Assembly: GCA_948474755.1 (NCBI GenBank)
Contig: CAOLHI010000254.1
Location: 124,001 to 188,000 of the forward strand
DNA length: 64,000 nucleotides
Source of the DNA: Ctenosaura bakeri
Taxonomy: Eukaryota > Chordata > Lepidosauria > Squamata > Iguanidae
Reading direction: 5' to 3'
Shown here: in pieces, positions 23,536-35,975 of the stretch
Layout of the letters: each line of letters starts with the position of its first letter
Position numbering within the stretch: the first letter of the stretch is position 1
Notes under the pieces: model-generated
What the model was told of the DNA's origin: nothing
What the model saw: only the letters and a program-made list of their open reading frames with translations
The model's database searches: none
Position numbers and translations under genes: made by a program

Positions 23536-25669
23536 CTTTATAAAATTATGAGAAATTTGAATACATTATATTATAAATTAAATTTATTAAATACATTATA
23601 TTATAATCTCTATCATCAAAAATTTAATATTAGAATTTTAAAATGGACACTAAACGGTATAGCTGCTATATACAATCTGCATATTTCTGGCACAGAGCAA
23701 ATGGAGTCAACCAATTCTTTCATCAAAAGCAGTATCTCAAAACTAAAATAATATGTGATTTCTTCAAAAGTGCTGGCCTTGTCTGTAGTCAATAATCTAG
23801 ACATCTCATTCGTTCAATATATGGAGCTGCCATGAGTGGAACAAAAAGAACAAGCCTGCCATATATAGTGACCCAATTTAAACTTTCCAAAACTTTCTTA
23901 CAAAATAGTCTAATGTACAAGTGCTCCATACAACTGAATAATCTGGAATTCAGTGAAACTGTTTGATGTCACAGCTCAAACAGCAAGAAAATAAAACAGA
24001 ATCCAAAAGAAATACATAGCTGAACTTGGCTTCTAAAGTATATTTCAGTAGCCATCCAAAGTAATGAAGTGGGGGTTTTTTCAGCATAGTTAAAAGGTTA
24101 CAGGCATTAAACAAGTCTACCATTGCTTGTTCATAGGATCAACTTCTTGCAAATGCAAAGCTGAAAACGGGTAATGTTTACAGTGCAAATTTGCTATTCA
24201 TTTATATTCAGAAGAAAATTTTATTGTTTTCAATTAGGATTAATTCATAAGTAAGTGTGTTTAAGATGCAGACTTTAACAATTCATCTTTGTTCAGACAT
24301 GCAGCCCTCCTCACCTTTTCTTTCAATACAAATTCCCTGAAGCCAATCCTCTTAATGTACCTTGCTATACAAATGGAAACTGTTTGATTTCCATATTGGA
24401 AATGACTGCCGATCCCTCATCTGCAGGTCTGGGCACCTCTCACTATACCAAGAAGCTGACAAATATTTCTCAATAGTCCCATCTCTCTTACAAAAAACAT
24501 ACAAGATTCTATGGTAGAACACAGCTACATACGATTTACACAGTGGTTTGTACTAAAAAAAAAACACCTTAAAATTAATGCTGTACAGTTGTAAACAATA
24601 TAACAAAACTTTCTGTTTCATGTCACAATGACTAAAATAATAATCACTTTAGTGGATTTGGATTTTCCTCCTTACTTCCTCTTTTATTGCGGTTTTTAAG
24701 AGGAATCCCATGCCTACTGACTGCATCGTTTTTAAGTTATGCCTTTTCTCTATCTGAGTAAGTAATTAAAATCTAGTAGAACACCTATTATACTAAAAAT
24801 GACAGAACGGGCACCAAACAAATTTCAACTGTATTAAGCATCCTTTAACAGAAGAAATGGGGGAGCTGCTGAAGCCCTTATACTATAACTGCTTAATTAA
24901 AAAAAGATAGGCAAGAGTGTTCCCTACAAAAGCAAGAGTGTGGTGCTTCACAAATCACCTTACTCTGTTCTAAACAACAGAATCCATTTGCCTGATCCAT
25001 CCTCTCACCAATCCCTATGCATACTACTAGAATGTGAATGGGAAAAAAGGTTAGTAGCACAGGATGCTCACACGCAGAACAGCATACGTGTAACAGAGAA
25101 ATGAGGATGAAACTGGGAAGTGGATCATCATGTAAGCTTCTGTCAATTAGGTTAGATTAGGTTAGTGAGCTGAATTTTCAGGAAAATCAGATGCTTCAAA
25201 TACATGTTAATGTCAAAAAGTCCCTGAGTGAACTATTAATACTTCCTTACTATTTATTCCAGTGACCTCCTCTGATTTATTTTCATTACCTCACTCTTCC
25301 TAAGTATTTTTAGATCCTAGAATAGATTGTGCATACTAAAATAAATGTATGTGACTATATGATGTAGAGGCATTTTAGGGGGGGATTTTATATGGTTTGG
25401 TAAAACAAAATTTTAAAACAATGCAGGAGATTTTATAGACCATTTCAATGCAAGGGCTCAGAGATTTTAATTCACAATCTTGTAAACAAGATGTTCTTAC
25501 AGCAACCTTATAAATAACCTTACACATTATATAAATAAAAAAAAACCATTTATTACCAGAATTTAGAGTACTTTATAATCCTCTGACTGAAGCTTAAAGG
25601 AAGATTCCAAAACAAAAAACAGAAATTAAAAAAATAAAACTGCACCTTCACCTCATTTTGACTCAGCTA

Positions 25670-26047
25670 CAGTAAGCCTGCACATAATGTAAGGGCCTTC
25701 TCTGTGCCTGAGTAAAAGGCAAGGGAATGGGGAAGAGGCACACCAGTACCTTCCTTCTGCATACACAGTGCTCCCACTTCCCATTTCCTTTGCCCAGACA
25801 GGGAGAACATGCATCAAGGCAAAAGTCAAGGGAATGGGGGAAGGCCTGCACACCGTCCCTCCATTCCCTTGCCTTTTTCCCAGGCACCAAGAAGGAAGGG
25901 CATGCATGCCAGAGCAAAACACAAGGAAACGGGAGGGGAGAGTCCTAGAAGTGAATGGGAGGAGGAGCAGGGGGAAGTTATTCATGGTTTTTCCACTTTC
26001 ACGAGGGCTCTGTGCCCCCAACCCTTGTGAAAGTGGAGAGACCACTG
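25670..26047. mobile_element. TcMar-Tigger-like element, fourth copy
   Basis: The right end, reverse complemented, reads CAGTGGTCTCTCCACTTTCA, as in the copies at 10.9-13.3 kb. The left end, CAGTAAGCCTGCACATAATG, is more diverged. TA flanks both ends. The interior repeats GGGAACATGCATCAAGGCAA-type units. Overlapping frames are spurious. Confidence 0.5.
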
Positions 26048-27462
26048 TATTGTACTAAACACTTCAAGGATGCAAACTTTGTGATGGAAAAATAAAGGTA
26101 AAAATTATTATCTTAATTCAAATCTTCCTAAACTGAAACAGATGTATAGTGGCATTTACCCTCATCTTACCTTTTCCTTTTATACATGCATTAAAAAACA
26201 GCTGGGCCAATGTCTATCCATGATGTATAATGCACAATCAGCTAGCTGAGTTGACTCTGTATGCCCTCCTTGATCCTAGAAATAAAACAAACATCACACA
26301 TTAGATTTCCTAACACTACCATCATGTGTAGCTTCAGCAAGGTACAGCTAAGATCACTGAGCACTTCCAACTCACACTCAGGTAGATAAAGAGATACCAC
26401 CAAGAATTCTCTCAGTTTGTAGATCAAGCAGAAAGAGGCACTTTATCTCCCCAAAAAGTGAAGTGCCTCTCCCCACAAGTCCATAAGTCACCTGTGGGTA
26501 TACCCATATAATCTAAAGAACATACTTCGATCTTATACAATCTAGATAATACAAATAATCAGAAAGGAGTACAGAGAAACACAAGGCAAGATAGGCATGT
26601 TGAAGACCATCATCCTAAATTGTATTGAGCCACTTAATGAATCCTCTTATAATAGTCTCCAATGTACATAACAACATGAGACACAAAATAACCAAATTCT
26701 GAGATTATGTAGGCTTTGCTTCTTATTAACTTGGAGGTGATGTTTGCTCTTAGCTACAAGGAGCCATAGCTGCAATATAATAGTAGATCACAGCTACAAT
26801 AGAAAATTGTCTTAATTCATCTCATGTCATATTGAAGACACAAAATACAAGCTCTCACATCTACCATGGAACACAATTTCTAGTATAATATTGAACCAAG
26901 TCTTCTGCAAACAGATTCACTTTTCCATGGATAGCTTGGAAAGGAACAAAAGGACCAAATATAAAGACTAGCATAATATCTAGCTGGAGCTCTTATCAGG
27001 AACAATGGGATATAGATCATATAATAAAAGTAAGAATATCAGCAAGCAAGCTTTCTTACAAGTACAAAAAAGATGACAAATAGATGATGACTAATTCCAT
27101 CCATTGGTACTCTTCTTGTCCCAAAACTTGGCTACCTTCTGTAGCTTTCCCTATATATTTTGGCGTACATTTGAAGGTTACAATCTGATTTCAGAAATAC
27201 ATCTCTTCTAGCTGTCACCAATGGGACCAACACACTGCAAGAGGCCATAAAAAAGCTGGAGGTCTGACTAGCACCAACTATGGTTTCTTTCCAGAACCAA
27301 TCAAAACATGACTTTGCAAAAAACCTTCACAATCTAACTTGCTTTTTATAAAATACGAATATACAATACATTTTTAAAAGTGTTTAATCTTTTAAGCTGT
27401 TTTGACCTATTAGTTTAACCATTTTTTAAATTAGTGCTATTTTTATAGTAGTGCTATTGTTT

Positions 27463-28487
27463 GTTTTTTATAATTTTATTAAAGTTTCAGCAAATAAAAC
27501 AAACAATTATCTCTGCAATGTTTACATGTAATGTTACTTCTTCTTCCTTTCCTTTCTGGATTACAATTATTAATATTTCCTCTATTTGTTATACCGCATA
27601 TCGCAATAAAATGTTAGTAATCAAATTTAATTCGTTAGTTCCTACTCTATTTCCCTACTTTACTTGTTACATGATATTTCTATGATTATTACACTGTATA
27701 GCAATTGGTATCATGAATTCCTCCCCACCCCCGGCCAGGGTCAACACTCTGGAAACTTTTCCCACACTGTCCCCCCCAGCGGAAACAAGAGCGAAGCAGA
27801 AGCAGAGCCCTGGGGGGTTCTCGGAGTTTTTTCCTGGGGGAGACACGTGGCTCCTCTTTCCTTCCCTGCCTGCCCCCCTCGTTCCTGGCCAGCGAGGCGG
27901 CCTTTGCCGGGGGGGGGCATTGTAAATAATAAATAAATAATTTTATGGTTGGGGGTCACCACAACATGAGGAACTGTATTAAAGAGTCACGGCATTAGGA
28001 AGGTTGAGAACCACTGCTCTAGAGAAAAAGAAATTGAAGCCAGTACACCCACCAACTTGACTGTCTCTTTAAGAAATCCACCATTATTCTCCATCTTACA
28101 GTTCTCGAGGTCTTTTCAAGCTGCTTACTATCTTTGAAGCAGGTACGATCTTATGTGTTTGTAATCCAGATCGGGCTTATCTTGTAGTCTCTTATTGAAT
28201 TCTTAGTTTAAAAGTCGGCGGTGGCGCTTGTGCCGCTATCAAGGCAATCCTAGAGGTCCCGTCGCGGTCCTTCGATCCTGCGCACCCCCGTTCTTTCTTC
28301 TTTTGGAGAAGGCCTGGTGACAAATTGCGGAAACCCTGCAGACCTCTTCCGCATCCCCCTTACCGAGGGGATTGCTAGCTGGAATTAGATGGTCTCGATC
28401 CAGCTGGGTACCTTCAGGTGGGAGTTCAGAGCTGCGCAGTGCTACTCCAGACACCCTCTCACACCCGCCATGCCGTCAGAAGTTCCA
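27463..28487 (-). mobile_element. L1-type insertion with 16-bp target-site duplication, internally rearranged
   Basis: Flanked by AGTAGTGCTATTGTTT on both sides (27,447-27,462 and 28,488-28,503). On the minus strand the 5' end is a GC-rich L1-like 5'UTR (starting GGAACTTCTGACGGCATGG) leading to an ATG near 28,100 (MENNGGFLKETVKLV). The 3' end (27,700-27,463) carries AATAAA and a short A-rich tail. The middle is replaced by a SPIN-like end and a GC-rich stretch, so only the two ends of the LINE remain. Confidence 0.7.
27940..28016. mobile_element. SPIN-like hAT transposon terminal fragment
   Basis: Reads GGGGGTCACCACAACATGAG, GAACTGTATTAAAGAGTCAC and GGAAGGTTGAGAACCACTG. This is very close to the terminal part of SPIN elements as I remember them. 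The outer flank is CTCTAGAG (28,017-28,024), which fits the hAT preference nTCTAGAn. The partner end is missing: leftwards it passes through a short A/T stretch into unrelated GC-rich DNA (27,720-27,925). Confidence 0.7.
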
Positions 28488-28503
28488 AGTAGTGCTATTG
28501 TTT

Positions 28504-31500
28504 TAAATTTGTTTTTAACTGTTCAAACTGCCTTTATAGAACTTTCTGAGATCCTACAAAATAGGGTAAGACATAAATATTTCAATAAATAAATCTGCAT
28601 TCTTTGTTTTAACTTTAATGTGCAGCCATAAGGAAATATTGTGACTGCTCCTCTTTGCTATAGAGAATGTAGCTTCCCCTTCTCTAACTTGTGGCCTTCA
28701 GTCACACCTTTAAACAAGTGTTTATCCAGGCTACTTTTACTGTGGACAAAAAATGGACAGAAAAAAACAACAACTGCCGTGTTCCAATCCAAAACATGCA
28801 TCCAGTCCACCTGCGGCCCATACTCTTTTTCTACTGAAAATCAACTTCTGTTTGGTGACTATTTTCCCCTAAAAGTGTTACTTTCAGGATCTACCACTTC
28901 TGGGGACATAAAACAGCTGGAAGGATGTAAGTTTCAGCAGATGATCCCCTCTGTGGCCCTAGATCAGAAGCATACTCCAGGTTGGGGACCTGTAGCTGCT
29001 TTTTTCAAAAGCAAAATAGCAAAATGAAGTACACATATTTAAATGTGTGTGGTTTGGCCTTCAGTCAGGCTTTGAAATTTGAATGGCTGCCACACATTTT
29101 CAAGCGTGGAGATATAGGAAGCTGGCAAGTTTTTCCAAAAAAGGAGAACAGAACTAATTATTTTATCTTCCGTAACTGGAGCCAGTAAGGTTTCCAAAAT
29201 AAAAATAAAGAAGAAGGAGCTGGCTAAGTCTGATTTCTTAAAAAAAAAAACAACCTAGAAGTCTCAGCTAATACTTTCAGTTCTAATTATTAGAACTGCC
29301 AGCCACAACTATGAAAAAAAAAATAAACGCAAATATGAGTAAATGAAGAATAATAGACCAGCAATTTAGTACTAGGCCTAGGCTAAGTAACCTTCATATG
29401 CTGCTATAATTCCAGTTTCCACCAGCTCCACCCTGGGAGGGCTTGTTCAGCAATATCTGGAAGGCAGACAATTCTCCTCTCCTGTTTTAGAAAAATAGAG
29501 CAAGCATTTTTAAATTGTCAGAGTTCTTTTTAAGATCATACTTGCCATTAGAAAAACAACAATTGTATTATAGTTTTCAAGAAAGCCTTTGTTAAATAGA
29601 TGTTTGCTATGTTTGATAGCCTCATCCCATGAATGCAAACTCTTAAATTAGCCCCACTTAGTTCAATACAGCATGTTTCCCAAGCACAGGACTACTATAT
29701 TAATTGGTTCACTTCCAAAGTACAGAACTGCTGGAAATTAAGAAACAATGCAATTGGGATATGGAAGATTCCCTCATTCTTTTCATATAATTTTATTCAA
29801 TTTTTAAATGAATCTTTGGGCATCCAGGAGCTTTAAAAAAATGCTCTTGTATTTTTTATCATGAATCCTAAATAAAAAACAAGCCCTTGCCTACCATTTT
29901 GCTGCACCATGTGGTGAACAAAGAGTTTCAGAAATCAAGCTTGGAAAACTGCATCTGAGAAATAGGCTCTAATCCATGAAAACCTATGCCATGAAAAAAG
30001 TTATTAATCTTTAAAACACCACAGGATTCTCGCTTCTTAAAAGACTTGTCACTCATCTTTCACTTTTGCAAAAGAAGAACTGGACACAGAATTAAAATGG
30101 ACATCTTATTAGTCAAAATCCATATTTTTGCTATGTTTTTGGCTTTATACCGGAATGCACAAGTGTTGTACAATATCAGAGTTTAAAAATAAAAAGTATA
30201 ATTATGTGCAGGAGGAGGAAAACATGTTTTTAAAGCAGAAAGAAAAACAATATAACGTAATGAAGATAGTAAACAGATTAAAAGGTTTTTAGAAATTTAT
30301 TTCACATATGCATTACTATTTCACATATGTATTAAGATACATAAGTTATTAAAATGTAACTTCATTCACTCTGGTTCAATTAACATATGTTTTGAAACAT
30401 ACTGCACTATTGTAACAGAATTATATCCCACAGTAATATGCAATGGTGGTGCAGGAGGGGGGTCAGCTACCAAGACACCAAGAATTTATTGACAACAGCA
30501 GTGTTGCAAACGTCAGAGGCTAGAAGATAAATCCAAACCTCCGTACTTTTTTTTTAATCACAGAAGGCATATAAAAGGTGAGCATCAGTTAGTTCATAAA
30601 GAATTCACACAAGTATTTCATACCAAAGAACAAAGTATCTTCTATTGGAAATGTTTATCACCTTCAACTGCACTGTGTTTAATCTATATAATATTTTCCA
30701 CTATAAAAATCCATCAGGCCAATTAGGTGAGGAGCTATTACACAGAAAGTCCAAGTGATTTTTGAAGCCCTATACACAGATATAACATACACAACATGAA
30801 TATTTGTTCCACTGGTTTAACATATCACACAGAGCTAACAAATTCAACAATCCATAAACAAAACCAATGCACAAACTTAGAGAAGAATTACAACAAGCGG
30901 TTAATTACTATTTACAAGTTTGTGTTATGACAGTAAATCAAGGAGGTAAACAAGCTGACTTGCAGAAAACAATGGTAAAAGATTTCAAACCTCAAAACGC
31001 AAATCTGAATCATTCACATACATGAAAGCGTGAGAACTATATATACCGGTAATCTGGAATTAGATTTGGCATCTCAACAATGAAGTTTAGCAGATTACAA
31101 GACCTTCAGGAAAATCGAGATAACTTAAGATAACTAATTTATATCAGCAATATGCTTGTTAATTTCTTTCTTGCAAATATTCAAGCATGACAGACCATCA
31201 AAACTGGCAAACAGAAGGGAATAAAACTGAAAAGTTTAACACCATGGATTTGATAGCAGTCATTAAAATGGCTTTAAATTTTATATAAAACAGGCATGTT
31301 CCATTTCCTTATTAGATCTGGCAGAAAAATGTGAGAAAAGATACTGTGATGGGGTTCATGCTCCAGCAAAGCAAGAGGCTATGCTGATAGTAGTATTGCT
31401 GCTGGTTGGGTGTCCTAAATCAGATAGGCTAAGGAGCCACACTAAATGTGCCAAACAACAGTAGGGCAGCAGCATTACTGCAAGGTGATACTGGTAGAGT

Positions 31501-31769
31501 ATGTCTCAGAGACAATGGCAGTGGCACTTTAGCTAATTCTGAAGGAGTTAGCATTGTGTAGGAGAAGGCAATATTAAACCACTCCTGAATGCCTTTCACT
31601 TTGATAACCCTTTGATGACACAATCCAAAATGAAACAAGAGACTCCCAGTTCAGAAGACACTCAACCAGCTACTAGAGAACAGTAGAACGAGTACAAGCA
31701 GTGGTGAGTCTAATCATGCAATGAGATTCAAGCCAAAAGGATGACATGCACAAAGGTAACAAAAAAGTC
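28504..31769. other. ZFYVE9 first intron, mostly unique
   Basis: No gene seen. The 128-codon frame at 28,641-29,027 has no family resemblance. Around 29,388-29,475 a short stretch (CTGCTATAATTCCAGTTTCC ... CAGCAATATCTGGAAGGCAG) may be a decayed MITE. The rest is AT-rich. Confidence 0.45.
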
Positions 31770-32800
31770 CAAAGTTGCACAACATCCGTAGTCAAAACAT
31801 GAAATGTAAGACTATGAATCAGGGAAAGCTAGAAATCATGAAACAAGAAATGGAAAACTCAAACTTAACCATACTTGGTATGAACAAGTTAAAGCGAACA
31901 GAAATGGGACATTTGCAATTAGTTCGTTACAGAGTTTTATTCTGGAAATTGCAATCAAAGGAGAAATGGGATGGCATTAATGGTGACATCTGATGTAGCA
32001 AAAGCTGTCAGGATTATAATGTGAAGTCTGACTGAGTATCAGTAAGACTCTCAGGAAAACCTATCACATAAGTGTAATCAAGGTTTATGCTTTCAACACA
32101 GAGGGTAGAAAAAACCAAAAAATTCTACATGAGCACTGAGGAAGAAACTTGTTACACACCAAAACAGGACATACTGGTAATTACTGGTAAGGAAATGCAA
32201 AGTAGGAAACAGAGCAGAAATAGACACTGTAGGAGAATTCAACCTAGGATCAAGAAACGAAGCAGAAGAGTGACTTACTGAATTTTGTGAGGCCAACATT
32301 TTGTTCATTGCAAACACATTCTTCAGGCAACCAAAGTAAATGTGGACATCACCAAATGGCCAATACAGAAATTAAACAGACTACATAATTGGAAGAAGAC
32401 AGAGAACCACCATTCTCTCTGCAAAAATAAGATCAGAAGCCCAATGTGGCACAGATCATCAACTACTAATATCAAAAATTAGGGTAAAATTAAGGAAGTA
32501 TATAAATCTACCTGCAGAATATTTCTGTAGATTTTAAGAATCAAGTAAAGAACAGAACTGCACTACTGAGCCTAATGCACAGGGAATCAACTCTAGACTG
32601 AAATTAAAGACATTCTCAGGGAGCAATACAAAAATACACTATCATTAGCCCCCCAAAAAGGGGGGCCCTCAGTGGATGACAAGTGAAACTCTTCCAGCAG
32701 TTAAGGACAGAGGAGAAGCAAAAGTAAATGGTGATAAAGAGACAGTCAGAATCTTTCAGTGACTTGTGTGTAGGGACAAAGAGAAATATTATTTATATAC
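31770..32800 (+). mobile_element. BovB/RTE LINE fragment, endonuclease region
   Basis: The plus strand retains decayed RTE endonuclease coding: NQGKLEIMKQEMENSNLTIL followed by GMNKLKRTEMG near 31,815-31,915. Further pieces in other frames run to about 32,550 (AEFNLGSRNEAEE-like, TEFCEANILFIANTFF-like). Frameshifts and stops are frequent. No reverse transcriptase follows. The right limit is set by the A-rich region at 32,810. Confidence 0.65.
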
Positions 32801-32809
32801 ATGCAAATT

Positions 32810-34760
32810 TTAAAAGACAATAAAAATTACAAAGATTAAAAAGAAACAAATGCAAAACAAAAAAAGTAGAAGATAAGAAAGAAAGAGAAAAAAGAGGAAA
32901 AAGTTTATTTCCAATCTGCCTAATGGCAATTATAGCTAGATACACTTATTCACAGCTTCTCTAACTACAAATACAACACCACTTCTTCCGCTAACTTATT
33001 ATCAAACCCACAAATCACTTTTTTTAAAGAAAAGAAACTATCATTTCCAATCTTTCTATAATAAAAAAAAATCATTATATGCATTCCAACACCAAGTCCT
33101 CCCTCTTTGTTAATGTTACAATCTTCCACAACTCTTTTCAGCTAAACAGATAATATGTTCAAATCCCTATTATCTACCCCATATAGTAAACGTATCTACA
33201 CTTCTCTCCATGAACCATATACCATTTTGATTACAGTATTATCTAATCTCAATCCCTTTAACCACATATAATTTCTTTAACCTATCCATATGGCCTATTC
33301 AGAACATTCTACAACAAATATGATTTCATATGAATTATTCATTTATAAACACTATCTTTAACACTATAATGCAATCCAAATCTGTCTTTTTCAACACACA
33401 TTATTACATTTTCAGTCCATACATTATAGCCAGAGTTTTCAACCCAATTTTAATGCTTACTTTTTAATCTAATCTTCATTTATATTTAACTCTTGCCTTT
33501 TTTCATTGCCTTACAAATCTGCAAAGTTCCCTTTTCCATTGTTTCAATGACACCTCAGCTCTCAAAGCAGACACTTGCTAACACAGACTTCACTCTAAAC
33601 AAAACATTCATTTCCATCTGCAAATTTATCCCCCTCAACAAAAGATTCAGTCTCTCCATTAAACATTTTCTATCCCAATCTCACTACATATCTTAACATT
33701 GTTATTTTGAAGCAACACTACATCCACCTTCACTTTAACATCATTCCCATATTAATTTTTTTTTCACCATCTTAAAAAGATGTTCCCTTCCATCACCATC
33801 TTAAAAAGCTGTTCCACTCCATTGCCTTAAGCTGATCTTCTAAACTCCCTTCCATTTCATCATTCACAAAAGCCAGATTGGCCAGATCTTTTTCCTTCCT
33901 GTTATTTACGTCCAAATATTCCATTATATCCTCCCTTCATTTTGCCACCTTTACTAGTTGCTTCACTGCTTCCTTAAGCTGCTTAGCCTCCTGTTTCCAA
34001 ACTTCCTTCAGTTCTGGTTTCAGACCTATAAATTCATCTCTCAGGTCTCTCATCTCATCCAACAGCATTTAGAAACATTCTGTAAGAAATTCCATCTTCC
34101 TCATACCCAGGAATTACAGGGTTATAGGCAAACAGCAAAACTCTAAAGGTTTTACCACCTCAAGCTGTCTCCAAAGCCCCACTTTGGAGCACCACTGTCA
34201 GGGTTGTTCTTTGTCTTTTTTTTTTAATCTTCAAGCCAGTTTCTCACACGGGAATGCATTCTCTCAAAATCAATCCAAATGGCAAAAAAAGAAACTTTCT
34301 ACATTTTAAAACTGCTTATACACTTTAAATTTTAAACAACTTCTTTTTTAGCTTCAATCTTATAAGTAAACTTTCTCCCCAGCTCTTGTTTACAGAAAGA
34401 AGTAGACTCACCAAGGCATTGTTATCATGGCCATAAGGAAGAACTCTCTTCATTTGTAAATTAGATCATTAGAAGTGATTAAGAAAGTGGAGAATTCACA
34501 GGCTCAGTGTCTTTTCAGGGATCAAATAAGCAGTTTCAGCTTTGATGTACATCTTGGGGCTCCTCACTGCTCAAAACTTGTTTCCAACCACTGTAACTTC
34601 AGGAATCTCCTGCAAGGAGCAGCAATTCTGAGCACAAATATGGGCAATTTCAGGTTCTGTCCTTTATCCAAACAGAATTCTGTCAGCTAATTAACAACAA
34701 TTAGTTGGTTGTTCTGCTTCTTAGCCTTCTCTGCCTTGCAGGACAGAGTATTCAACCAAC
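32810..34760 (-). mobile_element. L1-like element with ORF1 coiled coil, no ORF2 seen
   Basis: Read on the minus strand, a 5'UTR-like region (34,760-34,100) leads to a coiled-coil coding stretch at 34,075-33,770 (MRDLRDEFIGLKPELKEVWK, then QEAKQLKEAVKQLVKVAK). AT-rich sequence and a pyrimidine-rich 3' end with AATAAA (about 32,910-32,820) follow. No endonuclease or RT motifs lie between ORF1 and the 3' end. The layout matches 13,430-15,340. Confidence 0.5.
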
Positions 34761-34964
34761 CATGCTTGAAAATATCACACACACCCCGCAAAAAACAAAA
34801 ACAAAAAATCTAAAAAGCAAGCCTTGATTTTGGAGAAGACTGAGCACCAGGCTGGTATCTAGGCATACTCTGCTGTAGCCTCCCACTATTTCATAGATCC
34901 TCAGGATCTCTCCAGCATTCATTTGACTTGAGTATCCATAGATTTTAGTATCCCTGGAGGGCCT

Positions 34965-35766
34965 TGGAGAGGCGGGATACAAATAAATAATTAAATAAAA
35001 AAATAGCTGCTTCATGAATGCCTAATACCCACTGGTGATTTTTTTTTTGTCTTAAATCAGTTGATAGCCATTTAATATTTTCGTCTGGCTTGTAGAATGC
35101 GCATACCTATGAAAAGTACAAAAGAACTTTAAAGGACAATTAATTATAAGTTTCCCAGTTAATTGTCTTTACCTTTTAATGTTTTAAAAAGTAACTCTTT
35201 TTTCCCCCTTAAAATTGACTAGAATAGTTACCCTTAATTTTTTTTTTAATATGGGTTTGGATGCTACAAGACACTGGCCATTTCCTCACTACACTCTTAT
35301 AGCGTGATGATTCCACTTTCAACCTCCTATGGAATCCTGGGGTTTGCAGTTTTGGGAGGAGCCAGCTGGCCCCTCCCGGAACTACAAACCCCAGGATTCC
35401 ATAGGAGGTTGAAAGTGGAATCATCACGCTATAAGAGTGTAGTGAGGAAATGGCCAGTGTCTTGTAGCATCCAAACCCATATTAAAAAAAAAATTAAGGG
35501 TAACTATTCTAGTCAATTTTAAGGGGGAAAAAAGAGTTACTTTTTAAAACATTAAAAGGTAAAGACAATTAACTGGGAAACTTATAATTAATTGTCCTTT
35601 AAAGTTCTTTTGTACTTTTCATAGGTATGCGCATTCTACAAGCCAGACGAAAATATTAAATGGCTATCAACTGATTTAAGACAAAAAAAAAATCACCAGT
35701 GGGTATTAGGCATTCATGAAGCAGCTATTTTTTTATTTAATTATTTATTTGTATCCCGCCTCTCCA
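34965..35766. repeat. 802-bp near-perfect palindrome
   Basis: The two halves are reverse complements about a centre between 35,365 and 35,366 (GCCAG|CTGGC). Coordinates pair as x + y = 70,731 from centre to both ends with no indel, including homopolymer runs. The outer 310 bp of each arm match perfectly by eye; the few mismatches are near the centre. The centre is a foldback MITE (35,276-35,455). The outermost 35 bp are the tail of a SINE that is complete only on the right. Two near-identical 72-codon frames on opposite strands are a by-product. Confidence 0.93.
35276..35455. mobile_element. Foldback MITE (Harbinger-like termini) at the palindrome centre
   Basis: Ends GGCCATTTCCTCACTACACT in both orientations. 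The interior has ATTCCACTTTCAACCTCC, GGAATCCTGGGGTTTGCAG and their complements. Copies of the same family lie at 47,292-47,452, 47,788-47,978 and 48,019-48,197. The element is itself almost fully palindromic. Confidence 0.8.
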
Positions 35767-35975
35767 TATGGATCAAGGCGGCGAACAACTTACAAATAGC
35801 ATGTATTTCGAAACATTTCTATACATGCCCCCAACAAGCTGGGTACTCATTTTACCGACCTGCGAAAGGATGGAAGGCTGAGTCAACCTTGGAGCCGGGC
35901 AGGATCAAACTCACAACATTGTGGCTTGCAGTACTGGCATTTAACCACTGCGCCACCAGGGCTCCCTGGTGGCGC
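35744..35975 (-). mobile_element. tRNA-derived SINE with L2-like tail
   Basis: Read on the minus strand: CCTGGTGGCGCAGTGGTTAA (A-box region), then GAGTTTGATCCTGCC (B box), a body with CCATCCTTTCGCAGGTCGGT, and a tail TGGAGAGGCGGGATACAAAT. It is full length here, while only its tail is duplicated at the far left arm of the palindrome. Confidence 0.75.

Larger units (their letters stand above)
22719..27446. other. ZFYVE9 first intron, repeat-bearing segment
   Basis: No exon seen. It contains a short hAT-like MITE (23,160-23,535), a Tigger-like element (25,670-26,047) and AT-rich unique sequence. The open frames at 23.5 and 26.2 kb are short and lack family resemblance. Confidence 0.5.

Noticed and set aside
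28641..29027. 128-codon plus-strand frame
   Set aside because: No similarity to a known family, no splice or promoter context, inside an intron of a gene on the other strand.
35209..35522. Two near-identical 72-codon frames on opposite strands
   Set aside because: They are the same sequence read from the two arms of the palindrome and cover a foldback MITE, so they are not genes.
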